Notes: generated by a model not told the origin, from the sequence alone. Positions 40,971 to 51,025 are shown, counted from the stretch's first letter. The stretch is 64,000 nt of DNA from Alternaria dauci (GCF_042100115.1 NC_091272.1:5270001-5334000); one strand, 5' to 3'. Program-made: numbers and translations.

Positions 40971-41984
40971 ATGAAGCCCAACACCGCCAGGGACTTGGCG
41001 CCTCCGGACGCGAAAAGCGAGCCAGCACCCGAAAACAGCCACGCCGGCACTGCAGACGAGCTTAAATCAAGATCTTGCAAAGTCGCTGATGGCCTCAAGC
41101 CTATCCATACCCTCTTCCTCCAGGACCTGGTACCGATACTCGTTCTTTACATAGTATCGCTATTTATATGCCGCCATTTCCTCGTCTCATTCTTCTTCAT
41201 GCTCTATCTAGGACTCGTCGCCGAGAAAAGACTATTCGACATGAATGAGAATTTCAAGAAGGTCATCACCTCCATACGACTGGGTGATGACACCAAGACC
41301 AAGAGTAGCAGCGCCACCATGAAGGAATATTTCGAAGGCAACCAAGCGATCAAAGATTTGGCCCAGCGTTCGCTCGATACAGTATTTGAGTTCCGGAAAG
41401 CGTCGTACAAGAGCAAAGAAGCGTTCACCCAGTTGGAAACAATTCGGGACATAGACTTCCTCATCATGTGCAGACAAGCGAATGATATGCGTCTACGATA
41501 CTTCCAGGTGTATCTGGGTCTTTACGGAGGACTCGTTAATACGATTGAGCAGATTGTCAAACACGTCAAAGCTATCGCGCAATCGAAAGTCAAAGGCACG
41601 AAGAGGAACAGCAACAATCGTAATGGCGGGCTCCAGAACAACCTTGCAGGCCCTCTAGAGGACGTGGCTGCCGACCTGAAACAAAGTCAGTGGAGAATCA
41701 AGAAACAGGTCGCTATGGCGGAGAAGATCAAGGCTATGCTCGAACGCGAGGGCTTGGTCCCGGACGAGATTCATCGACTGGTCAAAGAAGCGGAGGGCGA
41801 TATCCAGCACCCGCAGGACACGTCACTTCCTCAGCGACCGGCAGACTCAAATCCACCGAGCACTGTGGTATCGCCACCGCCGCTCAGCATGGATATGGAT
41901 GGAAGGCTGGAAAAGCATTACGAGGATCTGGACAAGTGGTTCCAGAGCTTGCAGAATCGGCCTGTTGTCCGAGACGAGGGCTGA
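40971..41984 (+). CDS. Membrane-anchored coiled-coil protein, paralog B
   Basis: Single exon, 337 residues, starting 102 bp after the end of paralog A on the same strand. A hydrophilic N-terminus of ~45 residues leads to a strong hydrophobic stretch (~48-82, LVPILVLYIVSLFICRHFLV then FFFMLYLGLVAEKR), then an amphipathic helical region. Segments align by eye with paralog A: LRYFQVYLGLYGGLVNTIEQ against IEYYTSLIKLHESIINTLEM, PLEDVAADLKQSQWRIKKQV against PLTDLSQRLHKSRVKLNKGL, and MAEKIKAMLEREGLVPDEIH against KRIDTILRLQRLPSDEMDSL. The tail has a Pro-rich piece and a final helix ending WFQSLQNRPVVRDEG. I recognise no named family. Confidence 0.75.
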   Translation: MKPNTARDLAPPDAKSEPAPENSHAGTADELKSRSCKVADGLKPIHTLFLQDLVPILVLYIVSLFICRHFLVSFFFMLYLGLVAEKRLFDMNENFKKVITSIRLGDDTKTKSSSATMKEYFEGNQAIKDLAQRSLDTVFEFRKASYKSKEAFTQLETIRDIDFLIMCRQANDMRLRYFQVYLGLYGGLVNTIEQIVKHVKAIAQSKVKGTKRNSNNRNGGLQNNLAGPLEDVAADLKQSQWRIKKQVAMAEKIKAMLEREGLVPDEIHRLVKEAEGDIQHPQDTSLPQRPADSNPPSTVVSPPPLSMDMDGRLEKHYEDLDKWFQSLQNRPVVRDEG

Positions 41985-43041
41985 TGAGATGGTTATCGCA
42001 AGAGATATTGAGCTGCGAGCTGCGAGCTGCTCACACCTGGATCCGAGGATACCTATATTATCCTATTGTCAGTCATAGATAGGGTGTTAGCGAAATGAAT
42101 GTGTTAAATACCGCTTCTAACTTTTTCCAGTGCCTCACGAAGAAAAGCCGCCATTGATATCGCGTGTTTTATATTTGTGGGTGGAAGTCCTCTACTGCTG
42201 CGACGTGCTACAGTAGGCCTCCTGGGAGAACGAAATGCGACGCTACCTAGGTACACTTTCGTCGTCTCCTATTGCGACGTGCAGGCAGAAGCCACGGTCC
42301 TGGCGTCGGCGTGGCAAAGGATGACGTTGGCATTCACACAGCCGCGGAGCAGTGCAGGCTTCACTGCCCTCTCATTTCTGATTGTGTACTCTAGTCGATA
42401 GAAATTGGAGTGACTTGGAGCTTCCTGAGGACACAATAATGTTAGCGCAGCGAGTATAGGGACAATGCGCCCTTGATGCCTCTCTCCATGTTCTGGGCAT
42501 GGACGCTGCCAATCGGCGCGTTCTTCAGTTAAATGTTTCAGCCTTGCCTTGTGCGTAGCCGCAACACTCTTGACATCTTCTCGTCGCCTGTATCGGTGTT
42601 TACTAAATCCTAACCGCCATGTTTTCAGCCACATGCAATATCTTCGGAGACAAGGTTCACCGAGAGGTGATGGCCGATATACATAACCACCTATCGCGTA
42701 GTCAATCGCGGCCTTGACCGATGATTTCGAAGAATCAGCGCGACTTGTTTTCTTGTCTCATTATAAAATCAGCACGAACTCTGTTCGTCTTAGCTGCCTT
42801 CAGCCTTGCATGCTCTACACATAATGCTGGGTTGGCGGTGTCTGTGGTTTGTCGAACGCTTATAGATTGCCCCGCAGTGGCTTGCAGTGGCACATTCAAA
42901 GTAAGCTCAACTCCCTGAATTTCAGCCTTGCGCGCAACAGTCTTGTATTTAAGACGCTTCCTACCCACTTTTGATTTGCAATTATTGACAGATATTTGCT
43001 GCGCCGGGTATGCTCACGGCCCAGAGATTGATTCTAGCAAA
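41985..43041. other. Intergenic region
   Basis: About 1.05 kb between paralog B and the CorA-like gene. Holds a short heptamer tandem repeat at 42010-42030. A 121-codon minus-strand frame (42269-42634) has no family features. Confidence 0.55.
42010..42030. repeat. Three tandem copies of GAGCTGC
   Basis: The heptamer GAGCTGC is repeated three times without interruption just after the stop of paralog B. Probably slippage; no function implied. Confidence 0.85.
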
Positions 43042-44582
43042 ATGACAAAGGTTGACTATCTTCCACAACGCCATGACCGCTGGCGAAAGGAACCCCGAGA
43101 ACTAAAAGCGCATGACAAGCATAGCATGGTATCAATATACGAAGACGATGTAAGCCACAAAATTCTATAAATCCCTGCGCACAGCTGAAACTATGTAGAC
43201 AGGGGTAGTGTTTGACAAGGAGGTGGTCAGTGACGACGATATACCGCGGATTTGTGAGCGAACAACATTACCGCGAGCAGGTGCGAAGTGGTCATTACAG
43301 CTGTGCGTGTAGATCATTCGATAATTTTGGAGTTTATTGACATCACTCAAGGCTTCTCACATGCGAGGAAGACTTGGATATTCTTGGCTATCCTATTCCG
43401 TACTCATTGAAAGCCGTCATCGCTCTCTGGTCACACTGGCATATTCCCTACAACCATATTCCCAGTTACTTTTCCAATGACAATGTAACGATGCAGTTTT
43501 CTCCAGTCCTAGGCGAAAGCACTTGGCGAGGTATGTCAGTTCGTCTTTCATTGTGGTTGAAGAGAATGATGGCGGACAAAGAGATAGTCTATCGATGCGC
43601 CTTCAAGACTGACGGACAAGCTAGGCTTCTCCTCCGATTCAGATCAATTTGCATCTGTGGTTGTATACAATACGCTCACACGGCAGACATTTGGCGTCTG
43701 CGTCATGCCCACAGGAGACTACCTGGATCGTCTTACAGAACGCATAGAGTCGTGTAAGACTTTTGCATCGGATCCTTTCTTTGTACCAGTATCCTGGACA
43801 TCACTTGTGATAGACCACTTAGGGAAAGAGTGTGATGAACTTTCTCTATCATGTCCACAAGTCGCAAACATGATAGGCTATCTCTCAGAAGATGAGGAAC
43901 AGGACTCGGATAGATTACCTAATGTGACACAGGTACCACGGCGCTTGAATAACATAGCTACGCGTTATGGAGTTTTGGATTATCGGCGTTTAATAACCGG
44001 CGAGCATCTAGATCAATTGGACAAGCAGCTTCGGAATTCACCCAACGAATACTCTCCTGTCGTTCGTGCTGAGTTGCAAGAGCAAACGTTCTACTTGCTG
44101 CAATGCACAAAAAACATCGACTTCAATTCTCGATACGGTAAAGAACTTATTCAATCTATGGTACAGACGGTACGTGTTGTTCTAGCAATGTTGCTATGAA
44201 TACAAACTTATCGTTAAAGGTGTATGCAACCCTCCAGCAAAGGGACAACCAACTCAACCATCGCTATGGTGCCGACATGCGACTCATTACCGCCATCACT
44301 CTCATCTTCCTTCCCGGAACCTTTGTCGCAACCTTCTTCAGTACGACATTCTGGAACTTCTCTCCTGACAACAGAGGCGCAAAAGTGACCTACTGGGTGT
44401 ATCTGTATTTCGTAGTCACACTAGGGCTGACGCTCATAGTCCTCGTAGTGTGGAGGAAATTCAGTGCGTTCAAGCGATTGGTTGCGAAGATGATGAAAAT
44501 CGTATCCCGAATACCTTTGTTAGGAAGAATGATGAAGAAGAAGCGGATGAATGATGAGGAGCAAGGGAGAAAGGGCGACTGA
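43042..44582 (+). CDS. CorA-like membrane protein without GMN motif
   Basis: Five exons: 43042..43149, 43199..43302, 43352..43530, 43625..44169 and 44220..44582; four GT..AG introns (49, 49, 94 and 50 nt) keep one frame of 432 residues. The C-terminus has the CorA layout: a long helix (LQQRDNQLNHRYGADMRLIT), TM1 (AITLIFLPGTFVATFFSTTF), a short loop, TM2 (VYLYFVVTLGLTLIVLVVW) and a basic tail. The GMN motif that marks Mg2+ channels after TM1 is absent; FFSTTFWNF stands there, as in many fungal CorA-like proteins of unknown role. The N-terminal soluble domain has WSHWHIPYNHIPSYFSN. The exon 3/4 junction (WR joined to GFSSDSDQF) is the least certain. Confidence 0.75.
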
Positions 44583-44889
44583 GACACTTTCATTTGATGT
44601 ATAATATCTACAATAGAATCCTCCTGTTAGTTGTAGCCTAATCATAAAGTCGTTTATCATCACAGCGGATTGAAGTTGGTGCGGCATATGAGACAAACCA
44701 TGACAATTTCACAATTCACAGCCCTAGATATAGCCCCTTCTACTCATCCAATTGGAGTGGGTAAAGTGGGATGACGTTATCTCATGTACTTGGTGTCTCA
44801 AAGTCCTCCTGTGCCGCAGCAACCAGGCAACTATGCATGCACTGCGCCACCAGAATCATCCAAACTCCCCGTCCCCAACACAGCTTCTC
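44583..44889. other. Convergent intergenic region
   Basis: 307 bp between the CorA-like gene (+) and a small membrane-protein gene (-). No gene seen. Confidence 0.6.
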
Positions 44890-45378
44890 TTACTTTCCCA
44901 ACGACAAACTTTCATCCACCCTGAACTCTACCCCGTACAAACTCATTCCATTTTCCAGCTCCTCATCTTCAAGCATCAATCCAATGACTGCCTCATCATC
45001 TCCATCTGCCCTGTAGTCCCGATAACGCATGTACTTTTCCCATTCGACAACACATATGCTCACGATGGATGGAACATAGATAACAGCGAACAGACTGTAC
45101 AATTTCCAGTATATGATGCTGAATATGTATAAGACAGCGAGGATAGCGAAGGCGATGGCGGCGGGTGTATTGTCGATCTTGAAGAAGTTGATCGGTTCGT
45201 CGTGACGACACGGAGCATGCCGAGGCCTGTGGTTTGCTTCGGTAGAAGTTGTAGAAGGAGTTCCGGCGCGTGAAGGTAGTGCAGATGGAAATGAATCTAA
45301 ACTTGGGGATCGTGGTGGAGATGGTTGCTGTGATAGCATTGTGTGAGGTTCATCCTTGCAACTGACGAAGTCCGCCAT
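44890..45378 (-). CDS. Small two-helix membrane protein, unknown
   Basis: Single exon, 162 residues from the ATG at 45378 (MADFVSCKDEPHTML). An in-frame upstream ATG at 45504 would add 42 residues of no protein-like character, so the inner start is preferred. The N-terminal half is Ser/Pro-rich and polar; residues ~80-120 hold two closely spaced hydrophobic segments (AAIAFAILAVLYIFSIIYWK and LFAVIYVPSIVSICVVEW), probably a hairpin in the membrane; the C-terminus is acidic (EDEELENGMSLYG). No family recognised. It lies on the same strand as, and 288 bp downstream of, a larger multi-pass protein gene. Confidence 0.6.
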   Translation of the reverse strand: MADFVSCKDEPHTMLSQQPSPPRSPSLDSFPSALPSRAGTPSTTSTEANHRPRHAPCRHDEPINFFKIDNTPAAIAFAILAVLYIFSIIYWKLYSLFAVIYVPSIVSICVVEWEKYMRYRDYRADGDDEAVIGLMLEDEELENGMSLYGVEFRVDESLSLGK

Positions 45379-45666
45379 TGCGATAGACGTCAAAGACACC
45401 TTCTGGTTAGTCTGTGTGGAGAAGAATTGTGTAAAAAAGGGCCCGCAAGTGTTTATTACACCGATCCGATGCCGTGCCTCACTTGTCGAAATCGCATGCG
45501 GCATGACCGGTCATGGAATCTGCCTTGCTGTGCCGCAAGAGACAGTTGGGGCCATCCCGGTCAGCCATTTGGAACGAGAAAGGCACAATTCCGCGACGCA
45601 AACTCAGTCGAAAGTCCCAATGAGAGTGAAGGTACGATTCCGTGTTGACATCCTCGTCATTACTCC

Positions 45667-47481
45667 TCAACCATTTCGGTTTGCCTGCTGCGCAAGATAC
45701 GCCTTCTTCCACCTCTCATAGCCCCGGCTGACAGCAGCTCTCTCATACCCATCCTGGTCTTTATCATCACTTTCGCTTTCGTCGACATCGACTTCCCATC
45801 CGCTCTTCTCCCCTCTTGCAACCACCCGCTTAATCCACATCTTCACCACCCACCTGCTAATCACCAATCCCAACCCACCAACTCCAATAATGAAAGGAAT
45901 CAGTTGTCCGACACTCGTCCATAATCCGCTCAGCCCGCTCACATGATTCCAACGTAGCGTTAATTCAAGTTGCAGAATGACGATGACGTGAATCAGAAGA
46001 TCGAGGATGACGTAGTACCAGCCAAGCCAGATCTTTTTTGGCGTAGAAGGGTGGGCGAGGAGAAAAGAAGAAGCTAGCGACACTGAAGTCCATGGAGGTA
46101 ACGAAGTCGCATTCTTAGATGCTGCCGTATAGGTAATAGCAGCATATGTCTGGAAAGGTCCGTTGAGTGGGTCGAGGAGGCGGGATTGACGAAGGTGTGA
46201 GTAGACGACGAAAGCTTGCGGTGGGTAGCGGCATGTCAGAAATGCTATGTAGCTGTGTAATTGGCAGTGGAACCACGATGGTGGTGACGGCTTTGGGCCT
46301 GCTGGAGTGCGGTACTTCTTGGGGAAGAGAATCGATCGTGCGATCACTGGAAACGCAAGGGGTTTGCCATTAGTGCTCATCTGATATGGACTTGCTGCAA
46401 CGCAGTGTTGGATGTATAGCTCGCTCTCGTAGACTTCGTGGATGATACACAGGTCGGGGCTGTGTTCCGGGGCGTTGGGTTCGGCATGAGCAGACATTGC
46501 CAATGTTGGAGATGCCGGGGATGAAATCTCTTGAATAGTAATGCGGGAGGACCGCTTAGAGTTTCCCTGGGAAGCAATAGGACGAGAGTTTTCCCACTCT
46601 GCTCTACGGTGCGTCAGGGGATCTGAGCGCGTGCGAACTAGGCTGAGTGGACGGACATGTCCGAAACTTGATCCTGCCGGTAAGCAACGAGCACATAAAT
46701 CTCGAGGGCATTGATCATGCAATCCTGTTTCCACTGAAGCATTGTACACTGAACTGCCATCGCCTGCAGTCCTGTCCTTCTCTTCTACCGTCCCTTCATT
46801 TGTGCTTTGTGGCTGAGACTCCTCCCACGTCCTAGCTGCCTCCACGAACTTTCTCCTCTTCTCCCTTACCTTCCAAGCGGTCCACGGTCTCAGGAACTCC
46901 ACTACAATCCAATAGATCGTACAGAGCAACACGAACAGACTCATGGCCATCATGACCTTCCTCGCCCAGCCAAAGAGATTTGTTTTGACGACATACATCA
47001 TCAACCATGTCCCACATGGCGTTATCTTCGTCGAATCCAGGCCTGCCCACCAAAACCACACATGCAGACAGATGTTCACAAGATTGACAATCTCGCACAC
47101 CACCCTCCGCAAGAAGCTCCCGCGAGAGAAGGTAGCCTTGCTATACGAGGACTTGGCCCGTACGCCCATCATACAACTCCATGCCAGTATCTGTAGCAAT
47201 ATGAATGCCTCCACGGCATATACATCGGATGGATCCGAGGCGTAGATCAACGCGACAATGAGGATCGCGACGCTAAAGATGCTAACGGAATCGCGCAGGA
47301 CCTGGACTTCAGACAGGAGGAAGTAGTTTGCGAACCAGACGGCGAGGATCTGTGCGTAGATACCGATCCGGATTCCGATGCCGTAGATGTCGTTGTTGCC
47401 TTCGAAGCCACACGTTGGATCGAGTGTTGCATGGTTGAGGACGGTGGGAAGCGATCGAGACGAAATGTGGTGGTACATCAA
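45667..47481 (-). CDS. Fungal multi-pass membrane protein, unknown
   Basis: Single exon, 604 residues. About seven hydrophobic segments are visible, five in the first 200 residues (IGIYAQILAVWFANYFLL; SVSIFSVAILIVALIYAS; AVEAFILLQILAWSCMMGV; NICLHVWFWWAGL; VMMAMSLFVLLCTIYWIVVEF) and two near the end (WYYVILDLLIHVIVILQLE; PFIIGVGGLGLVISRWVVK), separated by a polar loop of roughly 270 residues. The early motif CGFEGNNDIYGIGIRIGIYAQ resembles a motif I recall in many uncharacterised fungal transmembrane proteins (GN-D-YG-G-R-GIY-Q). No transporter or enzyme motif is evident. The acidic end (ESDDKDQDGYER) is followed by a basic stop region. Confidence 0.7.
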   Translation of the reverse strand: MMYHHISSRSLPTVLNHATLDPTCGFEGNNDIYGIGIRIGIYAQILAVWFANYFLLSEVQVLRDSVSIFSVAILIVALIYASDPSDVYAVEAFILLQILAWSCMMGVRAKSSYSKATFSRGSFLRRVVCEIVNLVNICLHVWFWWAGLDSTKITPCGTWLMMYVVKTNLFGWARKVMMAMSLFVLLCTIYWIVVEFLRPWTAWKVREKRRKFVEAARTWEESQPQSTNEGTVEEKDRTAGDGSSVYNASVETGLHDQCPRDLCARCLPAGSSFGHVRPLSLVRTRSDPLTHRRAEWENSRPIASQGNSKRSSRITIQEISSPASPTLAMSAHAEPNAPEHSPDLCIIHEVYESELYIQHCVAASPYQMSTNGKPLAFPVIARSILFPKKYRTPAGPKPSPPSWFHCQLHSYIAFLTCRYPPQAFVVYSHLRQSRLLDPLNGPFQTYAAITYTAASKNATSLPPWTSVSLASSFLLAHPSTPKKIWLGWYYVILDLLIHVIVILQLELTLRWNHVSGLSGLWTSVGQLIPFIIGVGGLGLVISRWVVKMWIKRVVARGEKSGWEVDVDESESDDKDQDGYERAAVSRGYERWKKAYLAQQANRNG

Positions 47482-48072
47482 CGCTAGAAGGGTATCCGAA
47501 AGTAAATGCGACGGAATTTGGAAACATGGAACAAGCCAGGAACAAGGTACTACATGTTAGCAATGTCTAACAGGCATCAATATCGTGTTGCTGCGCCGCA
47601 TGCTGTGTACTGTCTCTAAGCGCCCAGGTTCATGCGTAGCGAAGACCTGAGGCAAGCCATTCGCCACAGGCGCCAGGTGCTGAAACGGCAAGATATCGTC
47701 CAACAGCCGCGCGACAAAAGTGCGGGACGTTGTAGACCGCGAAGCGCAAGACTTTTGCATGCTCACACGCGGAGTGCAGAACGTAGGGCGGAAGAAAGAG
47801 TCGCAGGATGAAAGACGTAAATGTCCTATTATCATGAGCATTTATCAACAACAAGCCCACGAGCTATCGCTCTTATCCCCAAACTCCAAAAAAACAAATC
47901 CTCCCTGCTGTGGTATGCTCGCTCAGAATGCCCCAAAACACCTTATGACCATCGTCGTTCTCTTATCGTGCGCATCGCGGGCCACGTGTGGCCTGTGTCC
48001 GCTTTCACACGCGCGTGTGCTACCGCTGATGGAATCCATGTGCCACCGCATGTGATATCTTCGCTATCGTAT
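47482..48072. other. Intergenic region
   Basis: Upstream of the multi-pass protein gene and downstream of the cysteine-rich peptide gene. No supported gene. Confidence 0.55.
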
Positions 48073-48198
48073 TTACATGACCGTGCAAGGAATGCAGCAG
48101 CAACTGCAGTCGTCGGTGCTGATGCAGCTGCACTTGCCGCCCTGAGGCTTGACGATGGAGCCAGCAGCCGAGGAAACGGAGTTTGTAGAGGCAGGCAT
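48073..48198 (-). CDS. Metallothionein-like cysteine-rich peptide (41 aa)
   Basis: A 41-residue frame starting at the ATG at 48198 (context CCAAAATGCCT) and ending TAA at 48073. The sequence begins MPASTNSVSSAAGSIVKPQG and ends with a cluster of seven cysteines in 16 residues (positions 23, 25, 31, 33, 34, 35, 38), including CxC and CC arrangements and no aromatic residue. This is the composition of fungal metallothioneins, which bind Cu(I) or Zn(II) in the cytosol. The open frame extends upstream for another 88 codons but that part lacks bias and the inner ATG has the better context. No transcript evidence; a further exon cannot be excluded. Confidence 0.6.
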   Translation of the reverse strand: MPASTNSVSSAAGSIVKPQGGKCSCISTDDCSCCCIPCTVM

Positions 48199-48771
48199 TT
48201 TGGCGTATGGATTATGCGCGGATCGCGAAGGTTGTAGAGGTCTGGCGAGTGGGTTATGGACGGTCGATTTGTATTTGTTGGGTCGCGAGATGACGGAGTT
48301 GCGCTGCGATGACGTTAGCAGTGTTCGCGACCACAGGGCTGGGTGTAACCCGTACAGTGTGTGCGATGGAGAGAGATAAGAAGACAAGGTCTGCGCGAGA
48401 TGCTGAACGGGTGTGTTTGAGGGGGCAAAGGGGAGATTAATACGTTTGCAAAGAGCATTCAACCCTGCTTCAATGCTGCGCTGCGCATGGCGCTAGGCCA
48501 ATGACACGGCCACGCTAAATGAACATGACGTCGCCCCCTGTGGCGGTGAAGGTGGCTAACGCCGCGCGTTCGGTAGAAGGCTCGTCGAGACATGTATGCA
48601 TGCAATAGAATAGAAACACAAGCGAAATGTTTATGTAAACGTGCATTGCATTTATCATGTATCTAGATTGTGAAACTATGGGAAAGGGTATTGCTGAACA
48701 TTAGATGAGGAAAGCCCAATACCGTGTCGCTATGAACATGCAGGTGTTGTTCGCGTCTGGCGCTTGATATC
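48199..48771. other. Intergenic region upstream of the cysteine-rich peptide
   Basis: Contains the presumed promoter of the metallothionein-like gene and the 3' flank of LSB5. No metal-response element could be identified with confidence. Confidence 0.5.
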
Positions 48772-50480
48772 TCAGACGTCTCTCCAAGTCATTTGACCCT
48801 TCTCAGCGTATGGCGTCTTAATAGCTGTGGTGGGTTAGCTACTAGCTTCTCGAGAGATGTTTGCAATCGTCTTACCGTTGCTGTCTCCAAACGGGTCATT
48901 CTCGTCCTCCTCTGGCTCGCTGTCTGGCTCGACACGCTGAGGGGGCATAGGGATGCTCGTTGGCCGGGGTGGCTTTGGAGGCGCCGACTCGTTCATGTTC
49001 ATACTGGCCATAGCAGCAGACACATTGCCCTCTTCATTGTCACTGTCACTGTCGTCGTCGATGCTCTTGTCCATAATTTCAAATGCCATAAGTCCCTTGA
49101 CGAGCTCGTCGTTGGCATTCAGAAGACCGCCAATGTATTGCTCTGATTCCACCAAGTGAATGTAACGTAAGATCTGGCGACGGAGTTGCTTGCAGGTCTC
49201 GAAACGTCGCATCACCTCTGGATTGTCGCTAACCCGCTCTTGCTCACGATTGATGAGCTGCAATCCGTTCAGCAAGTTTGTACTAGCAACGTTTGCCGAT
49301 GCCATAGTCTCGAGCATTTGTCCTTTCTCCCTTTCCAGGTTGAATGGCTGGCCTTTGGTCTTCTTCTTGTCTTTCTTGTTCCTACTGAAGAGTGAGGTTG
49401 AGGAAGCGGGAGTAACAGCACCGGGTGCAACAGGTGCAGTGGTTCTTGACGACGACGCATGTTGTGGCTCCGGCCGCCTGTTGCGAGGAGGAGAGGGCGA
49501 GTTGTCCTCACGCTCACGTGCAGCCTCGGCATCTTGCTGTCGTACAATCCGAGACTGCTGCGGTTGAGGACGCTTGGTACGAGGAAGTTCTTTGTGCAGT
49601 GCTGCTATTCGCTCAAGTCCAGGGGTTCCCTTGTAGGCGACAGCCCATCCTCGGAACAAAACGTTGGCCTTTTGCCTGACATCCGCATCAACCGTGTCAT
49701 CCCTGGCAAGAATGCGAAGTCGCTCTAGGAGGGGCTCGTCTGCAAAAGCTTTCTGAAATCTAGTACCAGCATTCTGGATCAGAGCGTCCAGGATGACCAG
49801 GGCGCGGATCTGGCGATGTACGTTGCCATACTTGCTGTTCAAGTATTAGATCATGTCTTTGCACGGGCGAATTTGACTCACAGCTTCTTTCGTAAAGCTC
49901 GGGCTGCTTCTGTAGGACCAGACGCCTGGATGCGAATGACTTCGATGAGATCAACGATACCACCGACATCCTGCAACGATTAGCTTCGATATGCAATGTG
50001 CAGGGTCCAACTTACATTCTCCTCGTATTGCTCGCTTGTCAGTCGATCTATTTGGACCGTGACAGCCGAGAAAGCGTGTTTCTGCGATGTATCCACTGTC
50101 TTAGCACCTTGTGACAGTGTCCAAAGAAACACAGTGGGCAAGGATTCTCGAAAATTGGAAGGTCGGCGTATGCCTTGGGATCCTTGTGATGATGAAGCGC
50201 TTTGCGAGGGGACTCGGTTGACGAAGAGATTGATACAGACGGAGCTTTGCGATACAAAGGAAGTGCTTCAAGATCAGGACGAGCACTGCTACAGGAAGAT
50301 CTCCTACAAAGCGAGTTCCTCTTGAGAAGCGGTTCACCGTCGTACCAAGAAGCGTGGGACATCATGATTGGAAGAGGAAGAGATATACGAAAGACGAACT
50401 GAGCAGGATTGATGCATCTGAAAGCATGGTGTCTCGAAGCTCTTAAAGAGAAACCAATCTGAAGAACAACTTACAGGCAT
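48772..50480 (-). CDS. LSB5: Lsb5-type VHS/GAT domain protein
   Basis: Minus-strand exons 50481-side mini-exon 50480..50475 (ATG CCT), 50081..50016, 49970..49882, 49834..48876 and 48824..48772; about 390 residues. Lsb5 links the actin regulator Las17 and Arf/ubiquitin at the cell cortex and endosomes. The VHS part is split by introns: KHAFSAVTVQIDRLTSEQYE, then DVGGIVDLIEVIRIQASGPT, then KYGNVHRQIRALVILDALIQ; a GAT helical part follows (ETMASANVASTNLLNGLQLI). The last intron (51 nt) swaps a GKTIANISREASS read-through for NAIKTPYAEKGQMTWRDV, which matches the usual family ending. The start is tentative: it needs a 6-base first exon and a 393-nt intron, longer than any other intron here. Confidence 0.82.
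50048..50365 (-). CDS. Open frame overlapping LSB5 first intron (105 aa)
   Basis: A frame on the same strand as LSB5, lying mainly inside its proposed first intron and overlapping the second exon by 34 bases in another frame. It starts at an ATG (50365) and reads MMSHASWYDGEPLLKRNSL, a Ser-rich middle, then DPKAYADLPIFENPCPLCFF and GHCHKVLRQWIHRR. The composition is protein-like, with a CPLC...HCH arrangement. It may be an upstream ORF, the true N-terminal exon of a different LSB5 isoform, or chance. No family recognised. Confidence 0.35.
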   Translation of the reverse strand: MMSHASWYDGEPLLKRNSLCRRSSCSSARPDLEALPLYRKAPSVSISSSTESPRKALHHHKDPKAYADLPIFENPCPLCFFGHCHKVLRQWIHRRNTLSRLSRSK

Positions 50481-51025
50481 CGTAAGTTGGTCGCTTGATT
50501 TGACCCTTCAGGGTAAGCACCAGCTAAACCTGGAGGCGAAAAAAAGCAACACTCTACCGAGCAGGATGTTTGCTTGCTTGTCAGAACAAATCTGGACAAA
50601 ATCAGGGTCTGGTGTTTTCAATAGGGTCTGAAAGCTGTCGGAGGGTTGGTCTGAAGGTAGAGGTCCGGTGTTACAGATAAGAATAGACGACCCGGGCTCC
50701 CACGAACACGAGTTGGCGAGTTGTGCAAAGTTCACAGAGTGAGATCTGAGCGAGGATGAGAAAGGTCCGAAGCGAAAGTCTATGGAGCAGTGGTTGCCTA
50801 TGCGCACACGATAGGTGAATCAACTTCCTTGATCGGGCTGAAGCTACCTGCCTTACTCAGCCCCCACTTGCGGGGTGCAACCACACGTCGCGCGACTTCC
50901 CCCTCAGATTTCCTCATTCTATCTCTCGCACACCACTGGCATACCGTATCGCTGCGCCAGAATTACGATGAACACGGCAAATGCGCTGCATCGCGATTGG
51001 AGTGCGGAGGTGACGGGTGAAGGAA
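50481..51025. promoter_or_regulatory. Divergent intergenic region
   Basis: 545 bp between the tentative LSB5 start and the next plus-strand gene. Presumed shared promoter region; no element identified. Confidence 0.45.
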
